Shown: in pieces, positions 17,138-26,694 of the stretch | How positions within the stretch are numbered: position 1 is the first letter of the stretch | How the letters are laid out: each line of letters begins with the position of its first letter | Source: Flavobacteriaceae bacterium MAR_2009_75 | GTDB taxonomy: Bacteria > Bacteroidota > Bacteroidia > Flavobacteriales > Flavobacteriaceae | Length of the DNA: 64,000 bases | Assembly (NCBI GenBank): GCA_002813285.1 | Contig: PHTZ01000001.1 | Span: 828,501-892,500, forward strand | Direction of reading: 5' to 3' | Program-made: the position numbers and the translations under genes | The notes under the pieces: model-generated | Told to the model about the DNA's origin: nothing | The model's input: the letters and a program-made list of their open reading frames with translations, nothing else | The model's database searches: none

Positions 17138-18487
17138 TTATAACATAGGCAACTTCCAACCGTTCTGATAATTTGCTTTTAGAAATTGATTAGCTTCTTC
17201 TTGCTTGAATTTATTCGCTGATTCATCCCAATAGATACGATTACCGGTTTTATACGCGACATTTCCCATATGGGAGACCAAAGCTGCATCGTAACCCACT
17301 TTAATGGGTGCATTAAGTTTAGAAGCATCACGACTTTTAACCGCTTGTATAAAGTTGGCAGTGTGCAAATCTAGTCCGTTCGCATTACCCTTATCTTTTA
17401 GAATTGCATCCATTTTAGGTATACCGTCTTTTCCCCAACCTTGAAACTCTTCTTCCGGTATAACTTCCCAACCGTTACGATCAACCACTAAAGTGCCGTT
17501 GTTTCCAATAAATGCGATACCGTGATTTCTTCCGTAATTACCGCCATCGATACCGGTCGCATGCTCCCACAAAATGGAAAAACCATCGTATTCAAAAACC
17601 GTCTGTAAGGTATCGGGTGTTTCGGAAGCATCGTTGGGGTAGGCGAATTTTCCGCCCAGTGCCATCACCGATTTCGGAGTAGCCGCTTTCATACCATAAA
17701 GCGCATAATCTATGAGGTGAACGCCCCAATCGGTCATTAGACCGCCTGCATAATCCCAAAACCAGCGAAAATTAAAATGAAATCGATTAGCATTGAAAAC
17801 TCGTTCAGGGGCTGGGCCTAACCACATTTTGTAGTCAACACCTTCTGGAACCGCCGAATCTGGCACGACGGGCACGGGTTTCATCCAACCCTGATAGGCC
17901 CAAGCCTTAGCCAACCGTATCTCACCCAATTTACCTGAGTGTACATAATCTATGGCATCGACAAAATGAGGTTGGCTTCTTTGCCACTGCCCTATTTGCA
18001 CCATTCGGTCACTCGCCCCTACATAGTTCAACATGATATCAGCCTCTTGTACCGAGTTTGCTATGGGCTTTTCACAATAAACATCTTTACCGGCCTGTAA
18101 CGCGTCGGTAAGTTGTAGGCAATGCCAATGGTCTGGGGTACCGATAATGACTACATCTACATCTTTATTATCAAGCAACTTGCGATAATCACGGTACCAC
18201 ATTGGTTTTTTAATACCCGCTTTTTCCAAGTCGGCAGTTCTGGCCTTAAGAACACTTTCATCAACATCACAAAGTGCAATCACATCAATTTCATTGAGTT
18301 TCAGCATAGAACTTAGGTCGCTAAAACCCATTCCTTTGCAACCGATAAGACCTACATTGATTCTATCATTGGGTCCGACACGTTTTCTCATGGTTGCCAA
18401 TAATTCCATAGGAAATAAAAATGCGGCACCTGAGCCTGCTAGGGCAAGAGAGCTTTTTTTGATAAAGTTTCGTCGATTACGGTACAT
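17138..18487 (-). CDS. Gfo/Idh/MocA family oxidoreductase, Tat-exported
   Basis: 449 residues. The N-terminus has a twin-arginine-type signal (RRNFIKKSSLALAGSGAAFL), so the protein is folded with NAD(P) before export to the periplasm. Rossmann fold: INVGLIGCKGMGF. The family motif YCEKPIANS supplies the catalytic Lys. The substrate domain contains GGLMTDWGVHLIDYAL with the conserved Asp/His pair. Periplasmic members of this group act on sugars or glycosides; the exact substrate is unknown. It stands alone and converges with the YdeI-like gene. Confidence 0.88.
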   Translation of the reverse strand: MYRNRRNFIKKSSLALAGSGAAFLFPMELLATMRKRVGPNDRINVGLIGCKGMGFSDLSSMLKLNEIDVIALCDVDESVLKARTADLEKAGIKKPMWYRDYRKLLDNKDVDVVIIGTPDHWHCLQLTDALQAGKDVYCEKPIANSVQEADIMLNYVGASDRMVQIGQWQRSQPHFVDAIDYVHSGKLGEIRLAKAWAYQGWMKPVPVVPDSAVPEGVDYKMWLGPAPERVFNANRFHFNFRWFWDYAGGLMTDWGVHLIDYALYGMKAATPKSVMALGGKFAYPNDASETPDTLQTVFEYDGFSILWEHATGIDGGNYGRNHGIAFIGNNGTLVVDRNGWEVIPEEEFQGWGKDGIPKMDAILKDKGNANGLDLHTANFIQAVKSRDASKLNAPIKVGYDAALVSHMGNVAYKTGNRIYWDESANKFKQEEANQFLKANYQNGWKLPML

Positions 18488-18545
18488 TTAATTTAGTTTA
18501 AGTTGAACGGTCAAGATAAGAATTTCAAAAGAAAAACCCGGTCAT

Positions 18546-18577
18546 AAAAAAAGCACCGCTTCTAAAAACGGTGCTTT
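18546..18577 (-). terminator. Intrinsic terminator after yajC
   Basis: Perfect 9-bp stem AAAGCACCG/CGGTGCTTT, 10-nt loop, followed by a T tract on the minus strand, 20 nt past the yajC stop. It closes the DUF1573-yajC unit. Confidence 0.85.
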
Positions 18578-18597
18578 CTAATCTAACGTAGTATAGA

Positions 18598-18885
18598 TTA
18601 TTTTTTTTCGGGAGCGTTAAGTTTTTTACTCATTTCCATAGAAATGGCAGAACGATCAAACTTCAGCTTACCTGCCATGGTTTCCAAAATACAAGAAAAA
18701 TCTTTGTCGTTAAGATCCATAATCTTGCCATGAAGTCCACTTTTGGTTATTACCCGATCACCACGCTTTAAATCCGCAGCGAATTTTTTTTCGTCCTTCT
18801 GACGTTTCATTTGTGGGCGTATCATAAAAAAATATGCTACCACAAAAATTAATATCATCGGAAGAAACTGGCCTATATCACCCAT
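18598..18885 (-). CDS. yajC: Preprotein translocase accessory subunit YajC
   Basis: 95 residues with one N-terminal membrane helix (FLPMILIFVVAYFFMIRP) followed by the family hallmark RPQMKRQKDEKKFAADLKRGDRVITKSGLHGKI. YajC associates with SecDF and the SecYEG channel in the inner membrane. The gene lies 22 nt after the DUF1573 lipoprotein gene, in the flavobacterial nusB-DUF1573-yajC order. Confidence 0.95.
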   Translation of the reverse strand: MGDIGQFLPMILIFVVAYFFMIRPQMKRQKDEKKFAADLKRGDRVITKSGLHGKIMDLNDKDFSCILETMAGKLKFDRSAISMEMSKKLNAPEKK

Positions 18886-18907
18886 ATTCTATTCGTTGTA
18901 TTTATTG

Positions 18908-19381
18908 TTATTTGGATGTTGGCCCAACAGGAGCTGCACCTTTAGGGTTTACGAACGCTTTGATTCGCAAAAGTTCAGAGCCTTTCTCCGTATTTGCTTT
19001 CACCGTAATAGTTTTCGTTACCTGATTTTGACCGGAACCGTTGAACTTTACGACCAACTCACCTACTTCACCAGGAGCAATAGGATCTTTTGGTGGATCT
19101 GGTACCGTACAGCCACAAGAACTTGTGGCATCGGTAATTACCAATGGAGCATTACCTGTGTTGGTAAACTTGAATATGGTCTCTTGTGCCGTACCCTGCT
19201 CTATAGTACCAAAATCATGCTCTTCTTTTTCAAAAGACATTACTGGCACTTGTTTGCCAGCTTCATCTCTTTCCGCAGCCTCTGCAACGTTATCAGATTT
19301 TACCTTACTAGATGCATTTTCTTTACAAGACACGAATGCCAAAATAGAAAACACACTCAAAGTCAAAATTGCTTTTTTCAT
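18908..19381 (-). CDS. DUF1573 lipoprotein
   Basis: 157 residues. Lipoprotein signal with lipobox FVSC (Cys20). The mature part is a single DUF1573 immunoglobulin-like domain: FEKEEHDFGTIEQGTAQETIFKFTNTGNAPLVI, then SSCGCTVPDPPKDPIAPGE with the typical SCGC pair. These proteins are envelope lipoproteins of unknown role, abundant in Bacteroidota. A TAATTTTG -7-like box (19404-19411, minus) suggests transcription begins between nusB and this gene, with yajC downstream in the same unit. Confidence 0.88.
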   Translation of the reverse strand: MKKAILTLSVFSILAFVSCKENASSKVKSDNVAEAAERDEAGKQVPVMSFEKEEHDFGTIEQGTAQETIFKFTNTGNAPLVITDATSSCGCTVPDPPKDPIAPGEVGELVVKFNGSGQNQVTKTITVKANTEKGSELLRIKAFVNPKGAAPVGPTSK

Positions 19382-19509
19382 GGTTGTAATTTTATTTTGC
19401 CTACAAAATTAATGAAATAATTTAGATAAGATAATCATTTTACTATCTAAGAAAACTCGGTAACCGAAAGAATAACTTGTTATTACCGAATAACTATAGC
19501 CCCTAACTA

Positions 19510-20457
19510 CTACCTAAGACCACGGCCCATTTTATTCAACTGACCACTTGATCGATATTCTTTCACCAATTTGTCTAATATTCCGTTTATAAAAATGCTG
19601 CTCTTAGGGGTAGAATATTCTTTAGCAATTTCTAAAGCCTCATTTATGGTAACCTTTTCAGGGATTGACGGAAAATTCAAAAGTTCACAAATTGCCATTT
19701 TTAATAATATGGCATCAATATCGGCGATACGGTCTTTATCCCAATTCGGGGTCTTCCCTTCAATTTCTTTCGCCCATTTTGCGTCATTCAATAGCGTTTT
19801 GTTCAGAAGCTTTTTTGCAAAGCTCATGTCATCATCATCTTTTAACAGCCTGGGCAAGAAAAAACTTTGTGGATGACTTTCTTTCGCCTTTTTAAGTAAT
19901 TTAAGAACAAAAGTGTTGACTATAGGAAAATCATCTACCCAAGTCAGCTTATCATCTTCAAAGTAATCGTAAATTTTTTCATTGGGTGCGATAATATCCT
20001 TAAAAAGAGTAATGAGAAAATCTTTATCATCAGCATATTCATTCGTACCTTTTTTCATGTAGGATGAATATTCATCACTCTCTACCATATCTTTATAAAC
20101 GAGCCTTACGTACTCATCGTTCAAGTACCAATTGTTCAGTTTTCGTTTTTTGAGTTCTGATTTTAAAGCTTCGTTGTTAACAATCTGCAAAAGCAATCTA
20201 TTGTTCACGAATTTTGCTTGATTAGGAAAGCTGTCAGAATCGGTAGCCAAATATTTTTTTGAAGATAGCTTCAATTGTTCTGAAGCACGTTGGTGTAGTT
20301 CGATTAACAAGCTTAAAATCAACAGGTACAGCGTATACATACTATCGATACTGTAGCGCAGAAATTTTTCCTGCTTTTCTAAAGAATCATCTTTCGACTG
20401 GGTCAGGGCATAAATACATTGCATTACCTTTACCCTGATGTGCCTACGTGTTAGCAT
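19510..20457 (-). CDS. nusB: Transcription antitermination factor NusB (long flavobacterial form)
   Basis: 315 residues from the ATG at 20457 (MLTRRHIRVKVMQCIYAL); the frame stays open further upstream, but that part has no conserved features. NusB with NusE/S10 binds boxA and promotes rRNA antitermination. The conserved NusB core is at the C-terminus (about 230-305: KDRIADIDAILLKMAICELLNFPSIPEKVTINEALEIAKEYSTPKSSIFINGILDK). The start (RRHIRVKVMQCIYAL) is the N-terminal RNA-binding helix. Between them is a long insertion of about 120 residues compared with the roughly 140-residue E. coli protein. A TATTTTTG -7-like box lies at 20504-20511 (minus). Confidence 0.9.
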   Translation of the reverse strand: MLTRRHIRVKVMQCIYALTQSKDDSLEKQEKFLRYSIDSMYTLYLLILSLLIELHQRASEQLKLSSKKYLATDSDSFPNQAKFVNNRLLLQIVNNEALKSELKKRKLNNWYLNDEYVRLVYKDMVESDEYSSYMKKGTNEYADDKDFLITLFKDIIAPNEKIYDYFEDDKLTWVDDFPIVNTFVLKLLKKAKESHPQSFFLPRLLKDDDDMSFAKKLLNKTLLNDAKWAKEIEGKTPNWDKDRIADIDAILLKMAICELLNFPSIPEKVTINEALEIAKEYSTPKSSIFINGILDKLVKEYRSSGQLNKMGRGLR

Positions 20458-20778
20458 GTTAAAGAACTTTTTGAGTTGGTGTAGAATTCGGCTTTCACAG
20501 GGGCAAAAATAGGAATAAAAGCACAAAGCCACCCCTTTCTCAACCTTTAAAAAACAAAAACTTTTAGTCGTTGAATTTAAGTCCCCTAATCTTCTTAAAA
20601 TACCTCTAATCTTTAAAAAATAGGTTCTATTTTTAATCGATTTGGTATTTATTGAATGGTTAGGGAGTATTGCCTGCCCAATGCTCCACCTTATATATTT
20701 TATAACATTTGTTTTTGGCACAAAGCCCTATCTTTGGCAAATTACTGAAGCTTACGAGTACTCAAGCCAACCTAATAC
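20458..20778. other. Divergent intergenic region nusB / ABC exporter
   Basis: About 320 nt. It contains the -7-like box for nusB (20504-20511, minus) and the full promoter of the ABC exporter (20708-20736, plus). The remaining sequence is open on the minus strand upstream of nusB but shows no protein-like features; no RNA gene was recognised. Confidence 0.45.
20708..20736 (+). promoter_or_regulatory. Promoter of the ABC exporter gene
   Basis: TTTG at 20708-20711, 17-nt spacer, TATCTTTG at 20729-20736; matches the Bacteroidota consensus. The implied leader is about 36 nt. Confidence 0.6.
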
Positions 20779-22533
20779 ATGAAGGAACTTAAACACCTCA
20801 ATAAATACTTTAAAAAATACTGGCAGAAGCTCCTCATCGGTCTATTCATTACGATAATAGCTCGAATACTTCAACTGGTTATGCCCTCCTATGTCAAGAA
20901 ATCGATAGCGGTAATCGAAGATTTTATGGCGTCGAACATTACCGAATCTGCAGCACGCGGACTTCTTCTAGAATTCATTCTCATCATAGTCGGTGCCGCC
21001 CTTCTTTCCGGTGTTTTCACTTTTTTGATGCGTCAAACCCTAATAAACGTATCTCGATATATAGAGTACGATCTTAAAAATGAAGTCTTTGACCACTATC
21101 AATTGTTAAGCCTAAATTTCTACAAAAGAAACCGAACGGGAGATTTGATGAACCGGATCAGTGAAGACGTGAGTCAAGTTAGAATGTACGCAGGTCCGGC
21201 GCTAATGTATGGCATCAATACGCTAACCCTTTTTGCGTGTATCATACCTATCATGTTCATGACAGCCCCGACTTTGGCCGCCTATACCCTTATACCACTG
21301 CCTATACTCTCTGTTCTTATCTATAAAATCAGCAAAATCATTCATCAGCGAAGTACGGTCGTTCAACAATATTTGTCAACCTTGTCGACCTTTACCCAAG
21401 AGGTTTTTTCCGGCGTTTCGGTAATAAAAGCTTATGCTTTAGAACCCCAAATCAATAGTGACCTGACCGATTTGGCCATTGAAGGTAAAAATAAGAGTAT
21501 GGCTTTAGCCAAGGTAAACGCTTGGTTCTTCCCCTTAATGATTTTATTAATCGGAGTCAGCAATATTTTTGTAATTTATATTGGAGGAAAGCAATATTTA
21601 CGCGGTGAAATCGAATCTTATGGCGTAATTGCCGAGTTTATCATATATGTAAACATGCTGACTTGGCCTGTAGCGATAATTGGGTGGTTGACATCGATTG
21701 TACAAAGGGCCGAAGCATCTCAGAAAAGAATCAACGAATTTCTTCAAGAAAGTCCAGATATTAAGAATTTGGGCACAATCGACACACCTATAAAAGGTAA
21801 AATTGAATTCAGAAATGTTTCGTTTACCTATGAAGATACTGAAATCACTGCTTTAAATAATATTTCATTTACCATAAATGCCGGGGAAACGGTAGCGATT
21901 TTAGGAAAAACCGGGTCAGGTAAATCTACGATTCTTGATTTGGTAGCGAGACTTTACGATGTTACCTCTGGCGAGATTTTAATCGACAATGTACCCATCA
22001 AAGATTTCAATATTGACCACCTTCGTCAAGCCATAGGGGCCGTACCGCAAGATGCTTTTTTGTTTTCCGATTCCATAAAGAGTAATATAAAATTCGGCGA
22101 TAAAAACGCTACCGAAAAAGAGGTAATTCAGGCCGCAAAGAATGCGGCTGTACACAATAACATCAAAGGTTTCACCAAAGAATATGAAACCGTTCTCGGT
22201 GAACGGGGCATTACGCTCAGTGGCGGGCAAAAACAACGGGTTTCCATTGCTCGAGCTTTATTGAAAGATCCAGAAATCTATCTCTTTGACGACTGCCTCT
22301 CGGCAGTGGATACCGAAACTGAAGAAGAAATTCTGAATAATTTGAAAAAAGCCTCACACTTAAAAACCACCCTCATTGTAAGTCATCGTGTTTCTTCGGC
22401 GAAAAATGCAAGCAAGGTGTTGGTATTAGATGAGGGCAAACTTTTGCAAGAGGGTACTCACGAGCAATTAAATAGTAAAGAAGGCTATTACAAAGAACTT
22501 TATGCCACCCAGTTATCAGAGAAAGAAAATTAG
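20779..22533 (+). CDS. ABC-type exporter, fused permease and ATPase
   Basis: 584 residues, the MsbA/LmrA-like half-transporter layout that works as a homodimer. Six membrane helices occupy about residues 15-300. The nucleotide-binding domain follows, with Walker A GKTGSGKST at 376-384, the Q-loop in VPQDAF, signature LSGGQ at 480-484, Walker B IYLFDDCLSAVD, and the H-loop His in VSHRVSS. Unlike canonical exporters the residue after Walker B is Asp (FDD, then C), so the expected catalytic Glu is replaced by Asp. The substrate (lipid or drug-like) is unknown. The downstream DUF3276 gene starts 72 nt later. Confidence 0.92.
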   Translation: MKELKHLNKYFKKYWQKLLIGLFITIIARILQLVMPSYVKKSIAVIEDFMASNITESAARGLLLEFILIIVGAALLSGVFTFLMRQTLINVSRYIEYDLKNEVFDHYQLLSLNFYKRNRTGDLMNRISEDVSQVRMYAGPALMYGINTLTLFACIIPIMFMTAPTLAAYTLIPLPILSVLIYKISKIIHQRSTVVQQYLSTLSTFTQEVFSGVSVIKAYALEPQINSDLTDLAIEGKNKSMALAKVNAWFFPLMILLIGVSNIFVIYIGGKQYLRGEIESYGVIAEFIIYVNMLTWPVAIIGWLTSIVQRAEASQKRINEFLQESPDIKNLGTIDTPIKGKIEFRNVSFTYEDTEITALNNISFTINAGETVAILGKTGSGKSTILDLVARLYDVTSGEILIDNVPIKDFNIDHLRQAIGAVPQDAFLFSDSIKSNIKFGDKNATEKEVIQAAKNAAVHNNIKGFTKEYETVLGERGITLSGGQKQRVSIARALLKDPEIYLFDDCLSAVDTETEEEILNNLKKASHLKTTLIVSHRVSSAKNASKVLVLDEGKLLQEGTHEQLNSKEGYYKELYATQLSEKEN

Positions 22534-22605
22534 AAAATTGTTGTTGTATTGGCATTTTTTTCACATTTTTGGTAGATTAACTATTAACTAGACACGAAAT
22601 ACGAG

Positions 22606-22992
22606 ATGAGCGAAAAAGATTCAATGGACCAAGAGGAGATTTATTCTAAAGTTTTACGGGCAGGGAGGCGAACTTATTTCTTTGATGTTAGAAGTACCAA
22701 AGCGGGGGATTATTATTTGACTATTACCGAAAGTAAAAAGTTTACACACGATGATGGCTCGTTCCATTATAAGAAACACAAAATCTATCTTTATAAAGAA
22801 GATTTTACGGCCTTCAGAGAAAATGTCGAAGAAATGATGGACTATATCATTGCGGAAAAAGGTAGCGAGGTGATTTCAGAACGCCATCAGAAAGATTTCA
22901 AAAAAGAAGAGGAGGAAGAGCAACAACCTAGTCAAAATGGGGAAGCCAAAACTACAGATAGCTTTACCGACGTAAGTTTCGACGATATTTAA
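22606..22992 (+). CDS. DUF3276 PUR-alpha-like nucleic-acid-binding protein
   Basis: 128 residues. The conserved core VLRAGRRTYFFDVRSTKAGDYYLTITESKK with FHYKKHKIYLYKEDF is the DUF3276 fold, a PUR-domain-like whirly structure found in Bacteroidota and spirochaetes and shown in Borrelia (BpuR-type) to bind nucleic acid. The tail from about residue 95 is highly acidic (EEEEEQQ) and probably disordered. A terminator follows directly. Role as an RNA or DNA regulator is inferred from the family. Confidence 0.88.
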   Translation: MSEKDSMDQEEIYSKVLRAGRRTYFFDVRSTKAGDYYLTITESKKFTHDDGSFHYKKHKIYLYKEDFTAFRENVEEMMDYIIAEKGSEVISERHQKDFKKEEEEEQQPSQNGEAKTTDSFTDVSFDDI

Positions 22993-23011
22993 TTTAAAAA
23001 AGAAATAGCTG

Positions 23012-23037
23012 AAATGACCCCTTGAGGGTCATTTTTT
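23012..23037 (+). terminator. Intrinsic terminator after the DUF3276 gene
   Basis: Perfect 9-bp stem AAATGACCC/GGGTCATTT with a 5-nt loop, ending in a T tract; 19 nt past the stop. Confidence 0.9.
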
Positions 23038-23127
23038 GTTTAATTACCCTTTCCTTTCTCTCTTGTATAAAGGCTGCTACCACCTATTTGACTAGATTTC
23101 TTACATTTATAAGCAAATCTTAAGCCT

Positions 23128-25650
23128 ATGCGCTCGTTACTTTTGGTTCTCATTCTCTCGTTATCTCAGAGTCTAATAGCCCAAACCATTTCCGACCTCA
23201 GTTACTATCTTCCAGAGGGTGTTACCTACGACTCTAGTATCCCCACCCCTAAACAAGTTCTTGGTCATGAAGTTGGCGAATGGCATGTAACCCATGACAA
23301 GCTGGTATTCTATATGCAAGAACTGGCAAGAGCCAGTAATCGCCTATCAATAGAAAACCGAGGGGTAACTTTTGAGAATAGACCTCTTTTGTTACTTACT
23401 GCAACTTCAACCGAAAACCACCAGAACATAGAACAAATTCGAAAAGAACATCTGGCCATTACCGAGAACGGTGGAGGCTCAATAAATGTTCAGAATATGC
23501 CTATTGTGGTCTATCAAGGTTTTTCCATTCATGGCAACGAGCCCAGCGGCTCAAATGCCGCCTTGGCCTATGCCTATTATTTAGCTGCCGCTCAAGGGCC
23601 AGAAATCGAAGAGTTACTGAAGAATATGGTTATATTACTAGACCCGTCTTTCAATCCTGACGGTCTTCAGCGTTTTGCCTATTGGGCAAATACCAACAAA
23701 AGCGATCAGCTCAACCCTGACAATAATGAGCGGGAGTATCATGAAGTTTGGCCAGGCGGCAGAACAAACCACTATTGGTTCGATATGAACCGAGATTGGC
23801 TACCGGTGCAATTACCCGAAAGCCGTGCACGTATAAGGACTTTTCATTCTTGGATGCCCAACATACTTACCGACCATCATGAAATGGGAACGAACTCTAC
23901 TTTCTTTTTTCAGCCGGGGGTCTCATCGAGAGTGCATCCGTTAACTCCTAAAAATAATCAGTCTCTTACTGCTGAAATAGGTACCTATCATGCAAAAGCT
24001 TTAGATAAAATCGGTTCCCTCTATTATTCCGAAGAGAATTATGATGATTACTTTTATGGCAAGGGTTCAACTTTTCCTGATATTAACGGAAGCATAGGCA
24101 TTCTGTTCGAACAGGGAAGTTCACGTGGGCATTTGCAAGAATCTGAGAACGGGCTATTAAGTTTTCCTTTCACCATTCGCAATCAGTTTACGACCGCTCT
24201 TTCGACCATACAGTCTGCGAAAGAAATGAGAGTGAAAATTTTAAAATACCAACAGCAATTTTTTAAGGAAGTTGGGCTTGAATCTGTAATTGGTCGCTCA
24301 CGAGCCATACTTTTCGGCGACCAAAAAGATGCTTCTCGAACTTGGCATCTTGCTGAAATACTGCAAAGGCACAAAGTAAAATTTCATGAACTCAAATATG
24401 ATTTCAGGTACAATGGAAAAGATTACAAAAAAGGCAATAGCTATATCGTACCCTATAGCCAAAAGAATCATCGATTAATCAAAGCGATGTTCGAGAAGCG
24501 TACGACGTTTACGGATAGTATATTTTACGATATTTCTGCTTGGACGTTGCCGTTGGCGTTTAATATGGATTATTCAGAACTTCGTTCATTACAAAATATG
24601 GGTGAGGAGGTCAAAACTCTTGCCGAGCCAGAGGGTAAGATTGACGACCAAAGCACTTACGCCTATCTTTTTGAATGGAACGAATATTACACCCCTAAGG
24701 CCCTGAACATGATTACCGAAAAAGGTATTCGAGCTAAGGTCGCAAAAGCGCCATTCAATCTAAACGGCACTCAGTATGGTTACGGCACGATTATGATTCC
24801 TGCTCAAAATCAAGATCTCAACCCCGAAGAAATCTATGGTTTTCTCAAAAATGTTTCTCAAGAATGTCGTCTTAATATCAAATCTGTTAATACCGGACTC
24901 TCACGAGGTATCGATTTAGGAAGTAATGACTTTGACCCTGTTCTGAGACAGAAAGTGGCCATTTTGGTCGGTAATGGAGTTCGTTCATATGATGCGGGCG
25001 AAATTTGGCATTTGTTCGATACTCGTTACAAAATCAAACTGACCAAAATAGATTTAAATTATTTTGACTCTGTTGATTTGAGTAAGTATACCGATATTAT
25101 AGTACCCAGTATTAGCGGTAAGGCTCTTTCTAAATCTAGAATATCAAAATTGAAAAATTGGGTCAAAAACGGGGGTAGTTTGATAGGTTACCGAAATACG
25201 GCAGAGGTTTTTTCGAATAGAGACCTGATAAAACTTGAGTTTAAAAAAGACACTCTTAAAGCTCGAAATATATCTTTTGGTAAGAAAAGAGATTTTCATG
25301 GTGCACAAGAAACAGGAGGCGCTATTTTCGAAGCAAAACTAGACCTTTCACACCCTATCAACTATGGTTATCTACATAATAGACTACCATTATTTAGAAA
25401 TACGAACATCTATATCAAACCGGATAAGAACAGTTACAATAATCCGATTCAGTACACTGCTAATGCGCTCATGAGTGGTTACATATCTGAAGAAAACTTA
25501 GAAATGCTTAACAATAGCGTTCCGTTTCAAGTTCAACGCCTTGGTAAAGGTCGTGTGATGGTCTTTACCGACAACACCAATTTCAGGGCCTTTTGGTACG
25601 GTACCAATAAACTTTTAATGAATGCAATCTTTTTCGGAGATATAATGTAA
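23128..25650 (+). CDS. Secreted M14 family zinc carboxypeptidase-like protein
   Basis: 840 residues. Signal peptide 1-18 (ends LIAQ). The M14 domain spans about 45-370: zinc ligands His135 and Glu138 in IHGNEPSG, third His near 250 in LTDHHEMG, DMNRDW before it, and a probable catalytic Glu in ILFEQGSSRG. The remaining 450 residues include a region like a class I glutamine-amidotransferase flavodoxin fold (KVAILVGNGVRSYDAGEIWHLFDTRY, then LKNWVKNGGSLIGY), a common C-terminal extension of Bacteroidota M14 proteins. Probably digests peptides in the periplasm or outside the cell. It converges with the acyltransferase gene, 3 nt between stops. Confidence 0.88.
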   Translation: MRSLLLVLILSLSQSLIAQTISDLSYYLPEGVTYDSSIPTPKQVLGHEVGEWHVTHDKLVFYMQELARASNRLSIENRGVTFENRPLLLLTATSTENHQNIEQIRKEHLAITENGGGSINVQNMPIVVYQGFSIHGNEPSGSNAALAYAYYLAAAQGPEIEELLKNMVILLDPSFNPDGLQRFAYWANTNKSDQLNPDNNEREYHEVWPGGRTNHYWFDMNRDWLPVQLPESRARIRTFHSWMPNILTDHHEMGTNSTFFFQPGVSSRVHPLTPKNNQSLTAEIGTYHAKALDKIGSLYYSEENYDDYFYGKGSTFPDINGSIGILFEQGSSRGHLQESENGLLSFPFTIRNQFTTALSTIQSAKEMRVKILKYQQQFFKEVGLESVIGRSRAILFGDQKDASRTWHLAEILQRHKVKFHELKYDFRYNGKDYKKGNSYIVPYSQKNHRLIKAMFEKRTTFTDSIFYDISAWTLPLAFNMDYSELRSLQNMGEEVKTLAEPEGKIDDQSTYAYLFEWNEYYTPKALNMITEKGIRAKVAKAPFNLNGTQYGYGTIMIPAQNQDLNPEEIYGFLKNVSQECRLNIKSVNTGLSRGIDLGSNDFDPVLRQKVAILVGNGVRSYDAGEIWHLFDTRYKIKLTKIDLNYFDSVDLSKYTDIIVPSISGKALSKSRISKLKNWVKNGGSLIGYRNTAEVFSNRDLIKLEFKKDTLKARNISFGKKRDFHGAQETGGAIFEAKLDLSHPINYGYLHNRLPLFRNTNIYIKPDKNSYNNPIQYTANALMSGYISEENLEMLNNSVPFQVQRLGKGRVMVFTDNTNFRAFWYGTNKLLMNAIFFGDIM

Positions 25651-25653
25651 TCT

Positions 25654-26694
25654 TCACGTGTTGCCCAACCTAACATACGCCCAGTTAAAAACAAAAAGTA
25701 ATACTATAGTTATTAATGATACTGTAAAATTAAACAGCAAAGCAACGGCTAGTAATAACAACAAATAATAAACAGGATAGCTTATCATCGCGAAAGCAAA
25801 ACGCAAGGTCGACATAAATTCAATCTCCCAAACTTTTGGTTTGGCCCAAAAGCGCCATAGAGCGATTACGGGAAAGTTCACAACTGTAAACAGCAACTTT
25901 AAAGGACCGATTGCAGTTTTATTTTCTTTTGTATTTAAATTTAAGCCATCTAAACTCTTCTGCGCATCATTAGCTACTTGTGGATCAAGAAAATCTATAC
26001 CTGCTCTTTCGAGATGCGTATGAATTTCATCATATCGGTCTTCTTCTTCGATATGGGTAGTTAGCCATTTAAGCTGATTTGATACTGCTTCTTTAACCAC
26101 CACTGTCGAAGTTGGTTTATCGTCTACAGTGTATAAATCGTTCACTAAAATGGGTTCGCCATAGTACAAGGATACCTCATCAGGAAAAACTTGGGCTTTC
26201 CTATAATTTAAGCCCACAGGAACAATCTTAATATCTTGAGTCCCCTCTTTTTCAATTGCATTAAACAATATTCGGGTAAAGCCTTTACTCAAATTTCGAA
26301 CCCTTCTCTTAAGATTGTGATTTGCCTCTGGAAACATTACTATAGCATGACCATCTTTAAACAATGTGGCACATTGATCAAAAATGACCTCATTCTTCAC
26401 CAACGACTTTCGCCCATCACGTATTCTATAAATAGGAATCATCAGCAAAAAAGAAAAAAACCTTTTGAGAACTGGTCTGGTAAAAACATCAGACCTGGTA
26501 AGAAAGAAAGGTTTTCTTTTACAATCGACCACAATCAAGAGAACATCTAACAAGGCGTTTTGATGATTAGGCAAAAAGAGCACGGGTCCTTCTTCGGGTA
26601 CATTTTTCAGGCCATGCACCTCAATTTTTCCATAATAGAGATAAAGTGCAGCCTTTATGTACCTCTTTAATAACCGGTAACCTAATTTCTTCAA
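25654..26694 (-). CDS. 1-acylglycerol-3-phosphate acyltransferase-like protein (TTG start)
   Basis: 346 residues. PlsC-type acyltransferase: motif I NHQNALLD (HxxxxD), motif II-like YRIRDGRKSL, motif III FPEANHN. Catalytic motifs lie in residues 40-125. The C-terminal third carries hydrophobic segments (FAMISYPVYYLLLLLAVALLFNF) that anchor it. It probably acylates a phospholipid precursor or an amino-acid lipid. The only plausible start is TTG at 26694, overlapping the stop of the upstream BASS gene as TTGA; no ATG is available before the conserved N-terminal helix. This implies translational coupling. It is the last gene of a three-gene operon. Confidence 0.85.
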   Translation of the reverse strand: MKKLGYRLLKRYIKAALYLYYGKIEVHGLKNVPEEGPVLFLPNHQNALLDVLLIVVDCKRKPFFLTRSDVFTRPVLKRFFSFLLMIPIYRIRDGRKSLVKNEVIFDQCATLFKDGHAIVMFPEANHNLKRRVRNLSKGFTRILFNAIEKEGTQDIKIVPVGLNYRKAQVFPDEVSLYYGEPILVNDLYTVDDKPTSTVVVKEAVSNQLKWLTTHIEEEDRYDEIHTHLERAGIDFLDPQVANDAQKSLDGLNLNTKENKTAIGPLKLLFTVVNFPVIALWRFWAKPKVWEIEFMSTLRFAFAMISYPVYYLLLLLAVALLFNFTVSLITIVLLFVFNWAYVRLGNT

